From NCBI GenBank assembly GCA_003499955.1, contig DNRP01000043.1, positions 3,144 to 32,549 on the forward strand: a stretch of DNA of 29,406 nt, read 5' to 3'. Under the pieces are notes generated by a model. That model did no database searches and had not been told where the DNA came from. It worked only from the letters and a program-made list of their open reading frames with translations. Each line of letters begins with the position of its first letter. Position 1 is the stretch's first letter. Shown here piece by piece: positions 14,381 through 21,972 of the stretch. Made by a program: the position numbers and the translations under genes. This DNA is from Cyanobacteria bacterium UBA9971 (GTDB taxonomy: Bacteria; Cyanobacteriota; Vampirovibrionia; Gastranaerophilales; UBA9971).

Positions 14381-16189
14381 CTATTTCTTCTTAATCTCAA
14401 TCAATTTAAGATAAAGCTCTTGAAGCTGGTCATCGGAAGCACTTGCAGGGGCTTCTGTCATTAAACATTTTGCTTGACTGTTTTTCGGGAAAGCAATAAC
14501 TTCTCTGATAGAACTTGACTTGGCGAGCATTGCGACAAGCCTGTCTAAACCAAGCGCAATTCCACCGTGTGGAGGCGTTCCGTATTTAAAGGAATTTATC
14601 ATAAATCCGAATTTTTCCTGAGTTTCTTCATCAGACATTCCCATTAAACCGAAAACTTTTTTCTGAAGCTCTGAATTGTGGATTCTAATACTTCCGCCGC
14701 CTAATTCAGTTCCGTTATAAATTATGTCGTATGCGAGAGCTCGGCAATTGCCAGGATCGGATTCTAATGAATCAATATCTTCAGGATTTGGAGAGGTGAA
14801 AGGATGGTGAACCGCTACAAATCTGTTTGCTTGCTCGTCTTTTTCAAACATCGGGAAGTCCATAACCCACAGCAAATTATGTTTTGACTCGTCAATAAGA
14901 CTTAATTTTTCGCCAAAATGCAGTCTTAATCTGCCTAAAACATCAAAAACGATTTTATTCCTGTCAGCAACGAGAAAAACAACATCACCCGGATTTGCAT
15001 TAGCTCTTTTTTGTATTGCGGCGGATTCTTCATCGTTTATAAATTTCAAAATAGGCGATTTAATAGTTCCGTCAAGCCCGTAAGTTATCCACGCAAGACC
15101 TTTTGCTCCGAAAGAAACTGCAAGATTTCTTATGTCGTCCATGTCTTTGCGGCTGTAGCCCGCAATTCCCTGAACACAAATAGCTCTTACCGCTCCGCCC
15201 TGTTTTACTTGATCGGCAAAAGCTTCAAAAGAACTTTTTCCCATAATATCGCTTAAGTCAAAAAGTTTAAGGTCAAATCTGGTATCAGGTTTATCTGAAC
15301 CATAATTTTCCATAGCTTCTTTATGAGTTAATCTTGTAAATGGTGCTTGAACTTCAATACCGGCAGCCTTAAAAGACTCAACCACGAGTCCTTCAGTGAC
15401 GGAAATAATGTCTTCCTGATCAACAAATGACATTTCTATGTCGACCTGGGTGAATTCAGGCTGTCTGTCTGCTCTAAGGTCTTCGTCACGGAAGCATTTT
15501 GCGATTTGATAGTATCTTTCGATTCCGCCTACCATTAATAATTGTTTAAAGATTTGCGGCGATTGAGGCAACGCATAAAATTTATTCGGCTGAACGCGAC
15601 TGGGAACAAGATAATCTCTTGCACCTTCCGGTGTTGTTTTTATTAATATCGGGGTTTCTACTTCTATAAACTCATTAGTATTCATATAATTTCTGATATT
15701 GGTAGTAATTTTATGTCTTAAAAGTAAATTATTAAGGACTTTAGGTCTTCTGAGGTCGAGATACCTGTATTTTAGACGTAAATCCTCATTAACTTCCTGA
15801 TCGTCTTCAATGATGAAAGGAGGGGTTTCTGATTCGCTTAAAATCACTGTTTTATCAGGATAAATTTCTATAGCGCCTGTTGTTAAATTAGGATTAAAAG
15901 TATCCGCGGGTCTTTGAGAAAGAATTCCCGAGATATTTATTACATATTCACTTTTAAGCTGCTGAAAAATCTTGTGAATATCAGTATTTTTAATCGGATC
16001 GGCAACGATTTGAATTATTCCGCTTCTGTCTCTGAGTTCCACGAAAATAATTCCGCCGAGATCTCTTACATTTGAAACCCAGCCTGCTAAATTAACTCTA
16101 GTATTAATATCTTTTTCGGAAAGTTTGCCGCACCAGTGGGTTTTTAATTTTGAAGTTTCTATATTTTGCATAATATTATTCATCACCAT
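14381..16189 (-). CDS. aspS: Aspartyl-tRNA synthetase
   Basis: The enzyme charges tRNA-Asp (and in non-discriminating forms also tRNA-Asn). At 602 residues it is the bacterial type. It has an N-terminal OB fold (VNLAGWVSNVRDLGGIIFVELRDRSG), a class-II core with motif 2 FRDEDLRADRQPEFTQVDIE and motif 3 GGIALGLDRLVAMLA, and the bacterial GAD insertion in the middle (about residues 290-430). YALPQSPQIFKQLLM and PFTSPNPEDID are also seen. The first Met is uncertain: MVMNNIMQNIETSK offers starts at 16189, 16183 and 16171, with AAAAGAGATA as the only ribosome site. Residues deciding Asp/Asn discrimination were not resolved. A small membrane-anchored gene follows on the same strand. Confidence 0.96.
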   Translation of the reverse strand: MVMNNIMQNIETSKLKTHWCGKLSEKDINTRVNLAGWVSNVRDLGGIIFVELRDRSGIIQIVADPIKNTDIHKIFQQLKSEYVINISGILSQRPADTFNPNLTTGAIEIYPDKTVILSESETPPFIIEDDQEVNEDLRLKYRYLDLRRPKVLNNLLLRHKITTNIRNYMNTNEFIEVETPILIKTTPEGARDYLVPSRVQPNKFYALPQSPQIFKQLLMVGGIERYYQIAKCFRDEDLRADRQPEFTQVDIEMSFVDQEDIISVTEGLVVESFKAAGIEVQAPFTRLTHKEAMENYGSDKPDTRFDLKLFDLSDIMGKSSFEAFADQVKQGGAVRAICVQGIAGYSRKDMDDIRNLAVSFGAKGLAWITYGLDGTIKSPILKFINDEESAAIQKRANANPGDVVFLVADRNKIVFDVLGRLRLHFGEKLSLIDESKHNLLWVMDFPMFEKDEQANRFVAVHHPFTSPNPEDIDSLESDPGNCRALAYDIIYNGTELGGGSIRIHNSELQKKVFGLMGMSDEETQEKFGFMINSFKYGTPPHGGIALGLDRLVAMLAKSSSIREVIAFPKNSQAKCLMTEAPASASDDQLQELYLKLIEIKKK

Positions 16190-16265
16190 TATCTCTTTTC
16201 GGTATTTTTAATGCCGTCTTTATATTTTTTTACCATAATTATAAGCATCAGGTCAATTCTAATGC

Positions 16266-16862
16266 TTAATCATCCTGTTCAATTTCAAGATGTGACTGAA
16301 AATCAAAAGGCTTGTCTTCAATTTTTTCGTATATATACGCAGCAAGCATTCCGGCAAAAGCATTGCAAGGAGCGCTTATCAACAAAGCTACAGCAATTAC
16401 TATAAAAATAAAACCACCGAATCCTAATTTATATTGGTGATAACCCCAAATAAAATTAATTAATAGCCAAATTGGTATATAAACTACAGATGCAGCAATT
16501 AAAGAAACAAAACCTGAAACAGCTCCGATAATAGTACCGTCTTGTAATGATAAAATTCCAATTAATTGGTTTTTTTTAAGATAAAAAATTATTACGGCAC
16601 CAATTATTAAAAATATGGATAAAAGAATAAAAGGGGTCAATAAAGGAGCTAAGAATATAATAAAAAGCAAAACTCCTACTATTAAACTTACGAACTTACT
16701 TTTTTTTATGTAAACAACTACTGCTGCACCTATTATTAAAAATGCCGATAAAAAGACATTAGAAGTTATAAAAGGGGTAAAGAAAGGTACTAACAGTAAC
16801 ACTCCTGCAATTAAACCGATTATAGCACTTAATATGACTGTGGTCTTTAGAATATTCCTCAT
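16266..16862 (-). CDS. Multi-pass membrane protein with internal duplication, unknown function
   Basis: The 198-residue protein (MRNILKTTVILSAIIGLIAG) is almost wholly hydrophobic, with five to six membrane segments and an acidic C-terminal tail (EIEQDD). Two consecutive segments repeat the pattern GVLLxxxFxxPxxTPFI...FLIIGAxxxxYxKK (about residues 18-58 and 60-100), a clear internal duplication. The frame extends to a GTG at 16886, but the GGAG ribosome site lies inside that extension, 9-10 bases before the ATG at 16862, so I chose the ATG. It resembles small four-helix DUF-type membrane proteins in general. No function can be assigned. Confidence 0.65.
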   Translation of the reverse strand: MRNILKTTVILSAIIGLIAGVLLLVPFFTPFITSNVFLSAFLIIGAAVVVYIKKSKFVSLIVGVLLFIIFLAPLLTPFILLSIFLIIGAVIIFYLKKNQLIGILSLQDGTIIGAVSGFVSLIAASVVYIPIWLLINFIWGYHQYKLGFGGFIFIVIAVALLISAPCNAFAGMLAAYIYEKIEDKPFDFQSHLEIEQDD

Positions 16863-16944
16863 TCTATTTTTCTCCAATTCTGGCACTATTTTTACATAAT
16901 AAAATAATACCAGTAGATTGGAATTTAGGCATAAAAATTGTTTT

Positions 16945-18162
16945 TTAGAAATTCAGACTGGCAAAACCATAAGCAGAATATGGCAAGTTGCCTTTTTTAA
17001 ATGTAAATTTTATAAGCTCTGTTTCAATTTTGTTTGGCTTTTCCCAAATTAAACTGTTAATCCTTTTCAAATTTTCTTTGTCCATATTTAAAACCGAAAT
17101 CAGGGCTGATATTTCATTATCAGGAGCAAAATATATGTTAGTGTAATTTTTAAGCGAATTATACCGGGAAATTATATGATCTTCTGTTTCCGAAATAATT
17201 GTTTGAGTTTTTTGAAGCAGCGCCACATTTGAATATTCAGATTCATTCTTCTGATATTTAACAATATCAGATTTCTTTTTGCTGATTGAATCCTCGCAAC
17301 CTATGATTTTTTTAAGATGTGAAACTCCAAAATCAACCGTATCATTTGTAAAAATCTGTGAATATGTTTTTAGTTCATCAAGAAGATATTTTAACTGATT
17401 ATCTCCATAAGAGCTTGTTTCAGAACTCGCATATAATTTTACAAAAGTATTTTCTCTAAGGCATTCACTGTGAGAATTTTTGGTCAATTTAAAATTAAAG
17501 TCTTTATAGCCGTTTATTCCGGCTGTTTTATAAACAAATAAGTCGTGCCTGCTTAACAATGTTTCACAGGAAAAATTAATATTATTTATTTCTCGTGTTT
17601 GTTCTTGAATATCAATATCGTTAAAAAAATTATCAAGAAGTATTTCGAAAATTTTATTTTGATAATGAAATTGTCTCATGTTGCGGTTTTTGTCATTTTT
17701 TATAAAAGACAATTCATTTTCAATTATATTTAGTTCTCTTTCTGTTTCTTCATTAAATTTATCCTGATTTTCTTTAATATAGTTGTATAAAAGAACTTTT
17801 TGAAAAATATTTTTTAAGTATTTGTCAGAAATAACAGGTTTGTTAAAATTATTTTTTTGAAAATATTTATAATTAGAAACTTGTTTTAAATGAACATCTT
17901 CTATCCAATATTGACTAACAGCTTCAAGAAAACCGTCATTTACAAGATTTTTTTTACTAAGCCACTTAGAAACATTTTCATAGCCATTTTCTCGTGTAAA
18001 CAGAATGTATTCCTGATAAAATCCAATTAGTAAAAGTAAATCCTGCAATTTTTTTTCATTAATAACATATAAATTATTTTCAAATATTATTGGTCGAAGA
18101 AAAAAATTTGTTTCTTCAGCTATATTTACCGGTGTGTGTATATGGCAATAAATATTGGTCAT
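16945..18162 (-). CDS. Orphan 405-residue protein of unknown function
   Basis: From the ATG at 18160-18162 (MTNIYCHIHTPVNI) the protein is soluble and rich in Lys, Asn, Ile and Glu. It is mainly helical, with possible coiled coil around residues 130-180. It ends in an aromatic motif, YSAYGFASLNF. There is no signal peptide, membrane segment or motif I recognise. The frame extends 10 codons further to an ATG at 18192, but AAAGAGA just upstream of 18162 and no ribosome site upstream of 18192 favour the shorter form. Codon use looks even more AT-biased than in the housekeeping genes. It is monocistronic with repeat-rich or AT-rich flanks, which would suit acquired or fast-evolving DNA. Function unknown. 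Confidence 0.6.
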   Translation of the reverse strand: MTNIYCHIHTPVNIAEETNFFLRPIIFENNLYVINEKKLQDLLLLIGFYQEYILFTRENGYENVSKWLSKKNLVNDGFLEAVSQYWIEDVHLKQVSNYKYFQKNNFNKPVISDKYLKNIFQKVLLYNYIKENQDKFNEETERELNIIENELSFIKNDKNRNMRQFHYQNKIFEILLDNFFNDIDIQEQTREINNINFSCETLLSRHDLFVYKTAGINGYKDFNFKLTKNSHSECLRENTFVKLYASSETSSYGDNQLKYLLDELKTYSQIFTNDTVDFGVSHLKKIIGCEDSISKKKSDIVKYQKNESEYSNVALLQKTQTIISETEDHIISRYNSLKNYTNIYFAPDNEISALISVLNMDKENLKRINSLIWEKPNKIETELIKFTFKKGNLPYSAYGFASLNF

Positions 18163-18434
18163 ATTCTCTTTATACCTGATTCTACATAACATTTTATTAA
18201 ATTTAAAATTAATATATGATTTTAATTAATATATACATGAATATATATATTATAATTAACTTATCATTTATTAGAACTAATATATTTTCGGTTTTTCTTC
18301 CATTAACTCTTTCAATTTTAATTTTAAATTTAATAAAAATTAAAAAATATGTCCGATCGGATACTTTATTGTTTAATTAATTACAATAAAAAATTAGTAT
18401 TTTCTATACAAGTACTAATTCAGTTTGGTATATT
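18163..18434. other. AT-rich intergenic DNA with two dyads
   Basis: No gene is seen here. It contains the perfect 10-bp palindrome TCCGATCGGA at about 18353-18362, conspicuous for its GC content in AT-rich surroundings. It also contains a 7-bp inverted repeat, ATTAGTA/TACTAAT, at about 18393-18420. Either could be a protein-binding dyad; there is no evidence for which gene they would serve. Confidence 0.4.
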
Positions 18435-18581
18435 AAGAAGCTATCTGGTAAAATTATCTGTCATTGCGAGCGACTGAAATAAAACGAGGAGCGCGGCAAT
18501 CACAAGATTTCACTAATTATGAGATTGCTTCGTCGCAAGCTCCTCGCAATGACAATTGCAGGTTTTAACCAGATGACTTCT
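18435..18581. repeat. Composite palindromic repeat: TGTCATTGCGAG core with outer inverted arms
   Basis: The core at 18459-18554 begins TGTCATTGCGAGCG and ends CTCCTCGCAATGACA. Outside it, AAGAAGCTATCTGGTAAAA (18435-18453) is mirrored by TTTTAACCAGATGACTTCT (18563-18581), an imperfect inverted repeat. The whole 147-bp unit could fold into one long hairpin. It lies about 110 bp upstream of aroF. Confidence 0.82.
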
Positions 18582-18646
18582 AAGATAAATTCCTTGAATT
18601 TATAAAAGAAAATTATGTAAAGTATTTAATTTAAACATACCTGTTC

Positions 18647-18652
18647 TATAAT
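18647..18652 (+). promoter_or_regulatory. -10 box candidate of aroF
   Basis: TATAAT at 18647-18652 sits in the string TGTTCTATAAT, 39 bp before the ATG. The same 11-mer occurs ahead of the rlmD-family gene at 27151-27161. The -35 region is weak. Confidence 0.45.
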
Positions 18653-18690
18653 GTAGTTAATATAATTGCTAATAATGGAGTAAAGTTTAA

Positions 18691-19701
18691 ATGTTAATTG
18701 TAATGAAACCGGGAGTTTCAGAAGTAGAAATTCAAAAGGTAGTAAGCCTTCTGGAAACAAAAGGTTTTGATGCACATGTTTCAAAGGGCGAAATAAATAC
18801 TGTTATAGGTGCAGTAGGCGGAAAAGTTATAGATAAAAGAGGTATCGAGCTTTTAGAAAGCGTGCAGGAAGTAATTAAAATAACATCAAGCTATAAACTT
18901 GCCAGTCGCGCCTTTCAAAGAGAAGATACCATAATAAAAATAGGGAATGCTCAATTCGGTGGCACAGAAATTGCTATAATAGCAGGTCCTTGTGCAGTTG
19001 AATCGCTTGAACAGCTTGAAATTATTGCCGAAAAATTAAGTAAATGCGGTGTTAAATTTTTAAGAGGCGGCGCATTTAAACCGAGAACTTCTCCTTATGC
19101 CTTTCAAGGGTTGGGAGAAGAAGGTCTTAAGTACTTAAGACATGTCGCTGATAAATACAATATGTATGTTGTTTCGGAAATTATGGAAATTTCACAAATT
19201 TCTATGATGCTTAAATATGTTGATGTATTTCAAGTTGGCGCAAGAAATATGCAAAATTTTAATCTCCTTAAGGAACTTGGTTATGTAAATAAGCCCGTTC
19301 TATTAAAAAGAGGGCTCTCCGCTACAATCGATGAACTTTTAATGTCCGCAGAATATATTATGTCAGGTGGAAATAGAGATGTAATTCTTTGTGAAAGAGG
19401 AATCAGAACTTTTGAAACAGCAACAAGAAATACCCTCGATATTTCCGCAATTCCTGTTATCAAAAAACTTAGTCATCTGCCTATTATTGTAGATCCCAGC
19501 CATGGAACAGGTTTAAGGGATAAAGTTGCTCCTATGTCAAGAGCTGCAATTGCGGCAGGATCTGACGGGATAACGGTAGAAGTTCATGGTTGCCCCGATG
19601 AAGCACTTTGTGACGGGGCTCAATCTCTATACCCAAATCAATTTGAAATATTGTTTAATGAATTAAAATGTATAGCGCCTATTTTGGGGAGAAGTCTTTA
19701 A
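18691..19701 (+). CDS. aroF: 3-deoxy-7-phosphoheptulonate (DAHP) synthase, type I-beta with N-terminal ferredoxin-like domain
   Basis: It catalyses PEP + erythrose 4-phosphate to DAHP, the entry to the shikimate pathway. The 336-residue protein has an N-terminal ferredoxin-like regulatory domain (about 1-70, MLIVMKPGVSEVEIQKVV) as in the Thermotoga maritima enzyme, then the KDPG/DAHP barrel. Barrel landmarks are IIAGPCAVES, LRGGAFKPRTSPYAFQG, VVSEIM, VFQVGARNMQNF, KPVLLKRGLSATIDE, VILCERGIRTFE, LPIIVDPSHGTGLRDKV, GITVEVHGCPDEALCDGAQS. The PxxS loop (KPRTSPY) binds erythrose 4-phosphate, and Cys, His, Glu and Asp ligands for the metal are present. The N-terminal domain in such enzymes usually gives Tyr/Phe feedback control. 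A GGAG ribosome site lies 11 bases upstream; a terminator follows. Confidence 0.95.
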   Translation: MLIVMKPGVSEVEIQKVVSLLETKGFDAHVSKGEINTVIGAVGGKVIDKRGIELLESVQEVIKITSSYKLASRAFQREDTIIKIGNAQFGGTEIAIIAGPCAVESLEQLEIIAEKLSKCGVKFLRGGAFKPRTSPYAFQGLGEEGLKYLRHVADKYNMYVVSEIMEISQISMMLKYVDVFQVGARNMQNFNLLKELGYVNKPVLLKRGLSATIDELLMSAEYIMSGGNRDVILCERGIRTFETATRNTLDISAIPVIKKLSHLPIIVDPSHGTGLRDKVAPMSRAAIAAGSDGITVEVHGCPDEALCDGAQSLYPNQFEILFNELKCIAPILGRSL

Positions 19702-19720
19702 TTTGTTTTTTGCATAAAAG

Positions 19721-19752
19721 AGAGGAAGTTTGAAAATTCAAACTTCCTCTTT
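19721..19752. terminator. Bidirectional terminator between aroF and flagellin
   Basis: A 14-bp perfect stem pairs AGAGGAAGTTTGAA (19721-19734) with TTCAAACTTCCTCT (19737-19750), with only AA between. It is followed by TTT on the plus strand and CTTTTATGC on the minus strand. It serves aroF directly and may also end the flagellin transcript. Confidence 0.85.
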
Positions 19753-19817
19753 GACTTAGATTAATGACGATACTCCTACTATCTAGCTAGGTCGTACATC
19801 TATTATGGGTCTATTTC

Positions 19818-20669
19818 TTAAATTAATGTTAATGCAACTTGTGGTGCCTGGTTAGCTTGAGCTAATAATTGAGCTGAAGCTTGTTGTAATATTTGGTTTT
19901 TCGTTAATGCAGCAGCTTCTTTTGAAACATCAACGTCTCTGATTCTGGATTCGGAAGCTGACATGTTTTCAAACTTAATTGATAAACTTTGAATAGCTGA
20001 ATCTAATCTGTTTTGTATAGAACCGATTGTTGATCTTCTTTCGGATACGTCAGAAATTGCATCATCAATAGTACTAATGTAAGCTGAAGCAGCTGAAGCA
20101 GTTGCTAATGTTGTGCCTGCTGTAATATTAACACCTAATGATGAAGCATCAGCAGCGTCAAGAGGATTTACAGTACCGCCTGCAACGTCAATTACGTTAG
20201 TAGAAGCCTCGGAATTACCGCCGATTTGAAGATTCAGTGTTGTTGAACTACCGTCTAAAAGCCCGATAGTATTAAATTTGGATGCTTTTGACAGTCTTGT
20301 GATTTCATCTAAACGTTGACTAACTTCTGATTCGATAGCTGTTCTTTCACTACTTCCGTTGGTGTCGTTTGCAGCTTGTACAGCAAGATCTCTTATCCTT
20401 TGAAGGTTGTCTTGAATGATACCAAGATCACCTTCAGCTGTTTGTAAGAGGTTAACGCCTGTTTGTGCGTTTTGAGAAGCTATTTGAGCGCCTCTTGCTT
20501 GAGCTTTCAAGCTTTCAGAAATTGTTAAACCTGCAGCATCATCTGCAGCTTTATTAATTCTGTAACCTGTTGACAATCTTTGTAAAGATTTGCCGATTTC
20601 GTTTGTTGAAGTACCTAAACTTCTTTGAACTAAAATTGAATTTACGTTTGTGTTTACTACAATACCCAT
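19818..20669 (-). CDS. fliC: Flagellin
   Basis: This is a 283-residue flagellin, the filament subunit exported by the flagellar type III system. Both conserved ends are intact: the N-terminal D0/D1 (VNTNVNSILVQRSLGTSTNE, then QRLSTGYRINKAADDAAGLT) and the C-terminal D1/D0 (SRIRDVDVSKEAAAL, then QILQQASAQLLAQANQAPQ). The central variable part (about residues 140-200, Ala/Ser/Thr/Gly-rich) is very short, so it is a minimal flagellin. Residues 89-101, LQRIRDLAVQAAN, and E115 match the region that TLR5 recognises in Salmonella flagellin. No other flagellar genes are in the window. AAGGAGA precedes the ATG; a sigma-70-like promoter candidate lies upstream, and no sigma-28 GCCGATAA box is seen. fliC is used as the general name. 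Confidence 0.96.
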   Translation of the reverse strand: MGIVVNTNVNSILVQRSLGTSTNEIGKSLQRLSTGYRINKAADDAAGLTISESLKAQARGAQIASQNAQTGVNLLQTAEGDLGIIQDNLQRIRDLAVQAANDTNGSSERTAIESEVSQRLDEITRLSKASKFNTIGLLDGSSTTLNLQIGGNSEASTNVIDVAGGTVNPLDAADASSLGVNITAGTTLATASAASAYISTIDDAISDVSERRSTIGSIQNRLDSAIQSLSIKFENMSASESRIRDVDVSKEAAALTKNQILQQASAQLLAQANQAPQVALTLI

Positions 20670-20710
20670 AAAAAGATTCTCCTTATCTTTCCTAAATTTA
20701 CGTCCTTGTT

Positions 20711-20777
20711 GTTCTAAGTCATTTAGAACTTTACATTTCTTAGTAAATTTATATTAAGCTTTATTAAGCTTTGTTAA
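20711..20777 (-). promoter_or_regulatory. Flagellin promoter candidate and 5'-leader hairpin
   Basis: On the minus strand TTAACA (20772-20777) and TATAAA (20748-20753) are separated by 18 bp, a reasonable sigma-70-type promoter. The leader of about 70 nt contains a 7-bp hairpin, GTTCTAA/TTAGAAC, at 20711-20729, which could stabilise the transcript. No canonical sigma-28 promoter was found. Confidence 0.5.
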
Positions 20778-20792
20778 CATTCATATAAAGTT

Positions 20793-20830
20793 AGAAGTTT
20801 CTCCAACTTAAGTTAGAGAAACTTCTTTTT
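20793..20830. terminator. Near-perfect palindrome, probable terminator after lipA or insulator of flagellin
   Basis: AGAAGTTTCTC (20793-20803) pairs with GAGAAACTTCT (20816-20826), and the interior AACTTAAGTT is itself palindromic. A T-run follows on the plus strand, whereas no plus-strand gene points here. On the minus strand, the direction of lipA, the U-run is poor. It may therefore act mainly as an insulator or a protein site. Confidence 0.5.
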
Positions 20831-20842
20831 GTATTAAGTATT

Positions 20843-20963
20843 TGTCATTGCGAGGCTTAAAAAGCCGAAGCAATTACATTGTTTTGTAAAATTATAAGAT
20901 TGTCCCCCTTCTTTTTTGACATTTAGTCAAAAAATTGGGTACCCTACTTCGTTCGCAATGACA
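20843..20963. repeat. TGTCATTGCGAG-family repeat between lipA and flagellin
   Basis: This 121-bp element runs from TGTCATTGCGAGGC to GTTCGCAATGACA, with GAAGCAATTACATT and AAGATTGTCCCCC internally and a TTGACATTTAGTCAA dyad in its middle. It ends 5 bp from the lipA stop codon. Confidence 0.85.
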
Positions 20964-20968
20964 AACTT

Positions 20969-21820
20969 TTAGGTGTTCATTACTTCGGCTGCTTTGTAAG
21001 AACTTCTTGCAAGTGGAGAAGAAACGGAGAATTTTATACCTATTTTTATAGCATCATGTTTTAAATTTTCAAATTCTTGGGGCGTGTAATATTTTTCAAC
21101 TTTCAAATGATTTCGGGTAGGCTGAATATATTGTCCTATCGTGACTATATCGCAATTATATTTCTTTAAATCACCTAAAAGCTCTGTAATTTCTTCGTAA
21201 GTTTCTCCAAGTCCTATCATCAAACCCGATTTAGTGTAAAGTTCAGGACATTTGTTTTTTATATAAGACAAAAACTCAAGGGACTGTTCATAATTTGCCT
21301 GAGGTCTGGCTATCGGATAAAGCCTTTTTATTGTTTCAATATTATGGTTAAATACATCAGGTTTTGCCTGAATTACTTTATCTATAGCTAATTTATTTCC
21401 TTGAAAATCAGGAGTTAAAACTTCAATTTTTACTTCAGGAGTAAGCTTTTTTATTTCCCGAATTGTATTTGCAAAGTATTCTGCGCCTCCGTCAGGCAAA
21501 TCATCTCTGGTTACAGAAGTTATTACCGCATATTTTAATTCCAATTCTTTAATTGCTTTAGCAACCAGATATGGTTCTTCAAGATTTACTAATTCCGGAA
21601 TATTCGTATCCACACTACAAAATTGACAATTTCTCGTGCAATTTTTGCCAAGAATCATAAATGTTGCGGTATTTTTGGCGTAACATTCTCCTTTATTCGG
21701 ACATCTTGCGCTATCGCAAACTGTATTAAGATTGTGTTTTTTCAAGATTTGTCTTACAAATCTTGTTTTTTCCGTATCTATTATTCCTCTTTTTATCCAA
21801 TCCGGTAAACGCTGGTGCAT
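20969..21820 (-). CDS. lipA: Lipoyl synthase
   Basis: LipA is a radical-SAM enzyme that inserts two sulfurs into octanoyl groups on the H protein or on E2 subunits. From the ATG at 21818-21820 (MHQRLPDWIKRG) it has 283 residues. The auxiliary cluster motif is CDSARCPNKGEC (C-x4-C-x5-C) and the radical-SAM motif is CTRNCQFC (C-x3-C-x2-C). Also seen are ATFMILG, VITSVTRDDLPDGGA, TPDFQG, FNHNIETI, LMIGLGE and the C-terminal SSPLARSSYKA. An in-frame ATG four codons earlier exists, but its own bases form the TGAGG ribosome site for the chosen start. lpd lies upstream on the same strand, separated by a palindromic repeat. Both serve lipoate-dependent complexes, so functional grouping is clear. Confidence 0.97.
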   Translation of the reverse strand: MHQRLPDWIKRGIIDTEKTRFVRQILKKHNLNTVCDSARCPNKGECYAKNTATFMILGKNCTRNCQFCSVDTNIPELVNLEEPYLVAKAIKELELKYAVITSVTRDDLPDGGAEYFANTIREIKKLTPEVKIEVLTPDFQGNKLAIDKVIQAKPDVFNHNIETIKRLYPIARPQANYEQSLEFLSYIKNKCPELYTKSGLMIGLGETYEEITELLGDLKKYNCDIVTIGQYIQPTRNHLKVEKYYTPQEFENLKHDAIKIGIKFSVSSPLARSSYKAAEVMNT

Positions 21821-21867
21821 TTTGAGCCTCATTATCTAAAATATGTGAATTACTAATTAATTTTTGT

Positions 21868-21965
21868 TGTCATTGCGAGGAGGGCTAAAAGCCGACGTGG
21901 CAATCTATTAAACATTTTAGATTAAGAATAGATTGCCACGCTCGTGTTAGTCGCTCGCAATGACA
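21868..21965. repeat. TGTCATTGCGAG-family repeat between lpd and lipA
   Basis: This is a 98-bp palindromic element, TGTCATTGCGAGGAGGGC ... GACGTGGCAATCTATT ... AATAGATTGCCACGCTCG ... GCTCGCAATGACA. The internal pair GGCAATCTATT/AATAGATTGCC makes a two-arm hairpin. It is the most symmetrical copy in the window and lies within the presumed lpd-lipA transcript. Confidence 0.9.
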
Positions 21966-21972
21966 ACTCGGA

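Noticed and set aside
18459..18554. CRISPR-like spacing of repeats
   Set aside because: The repeats are palindromic, of variable length and scattered through the window. There is no regular array of direct repeats with spacers and no cas gene.
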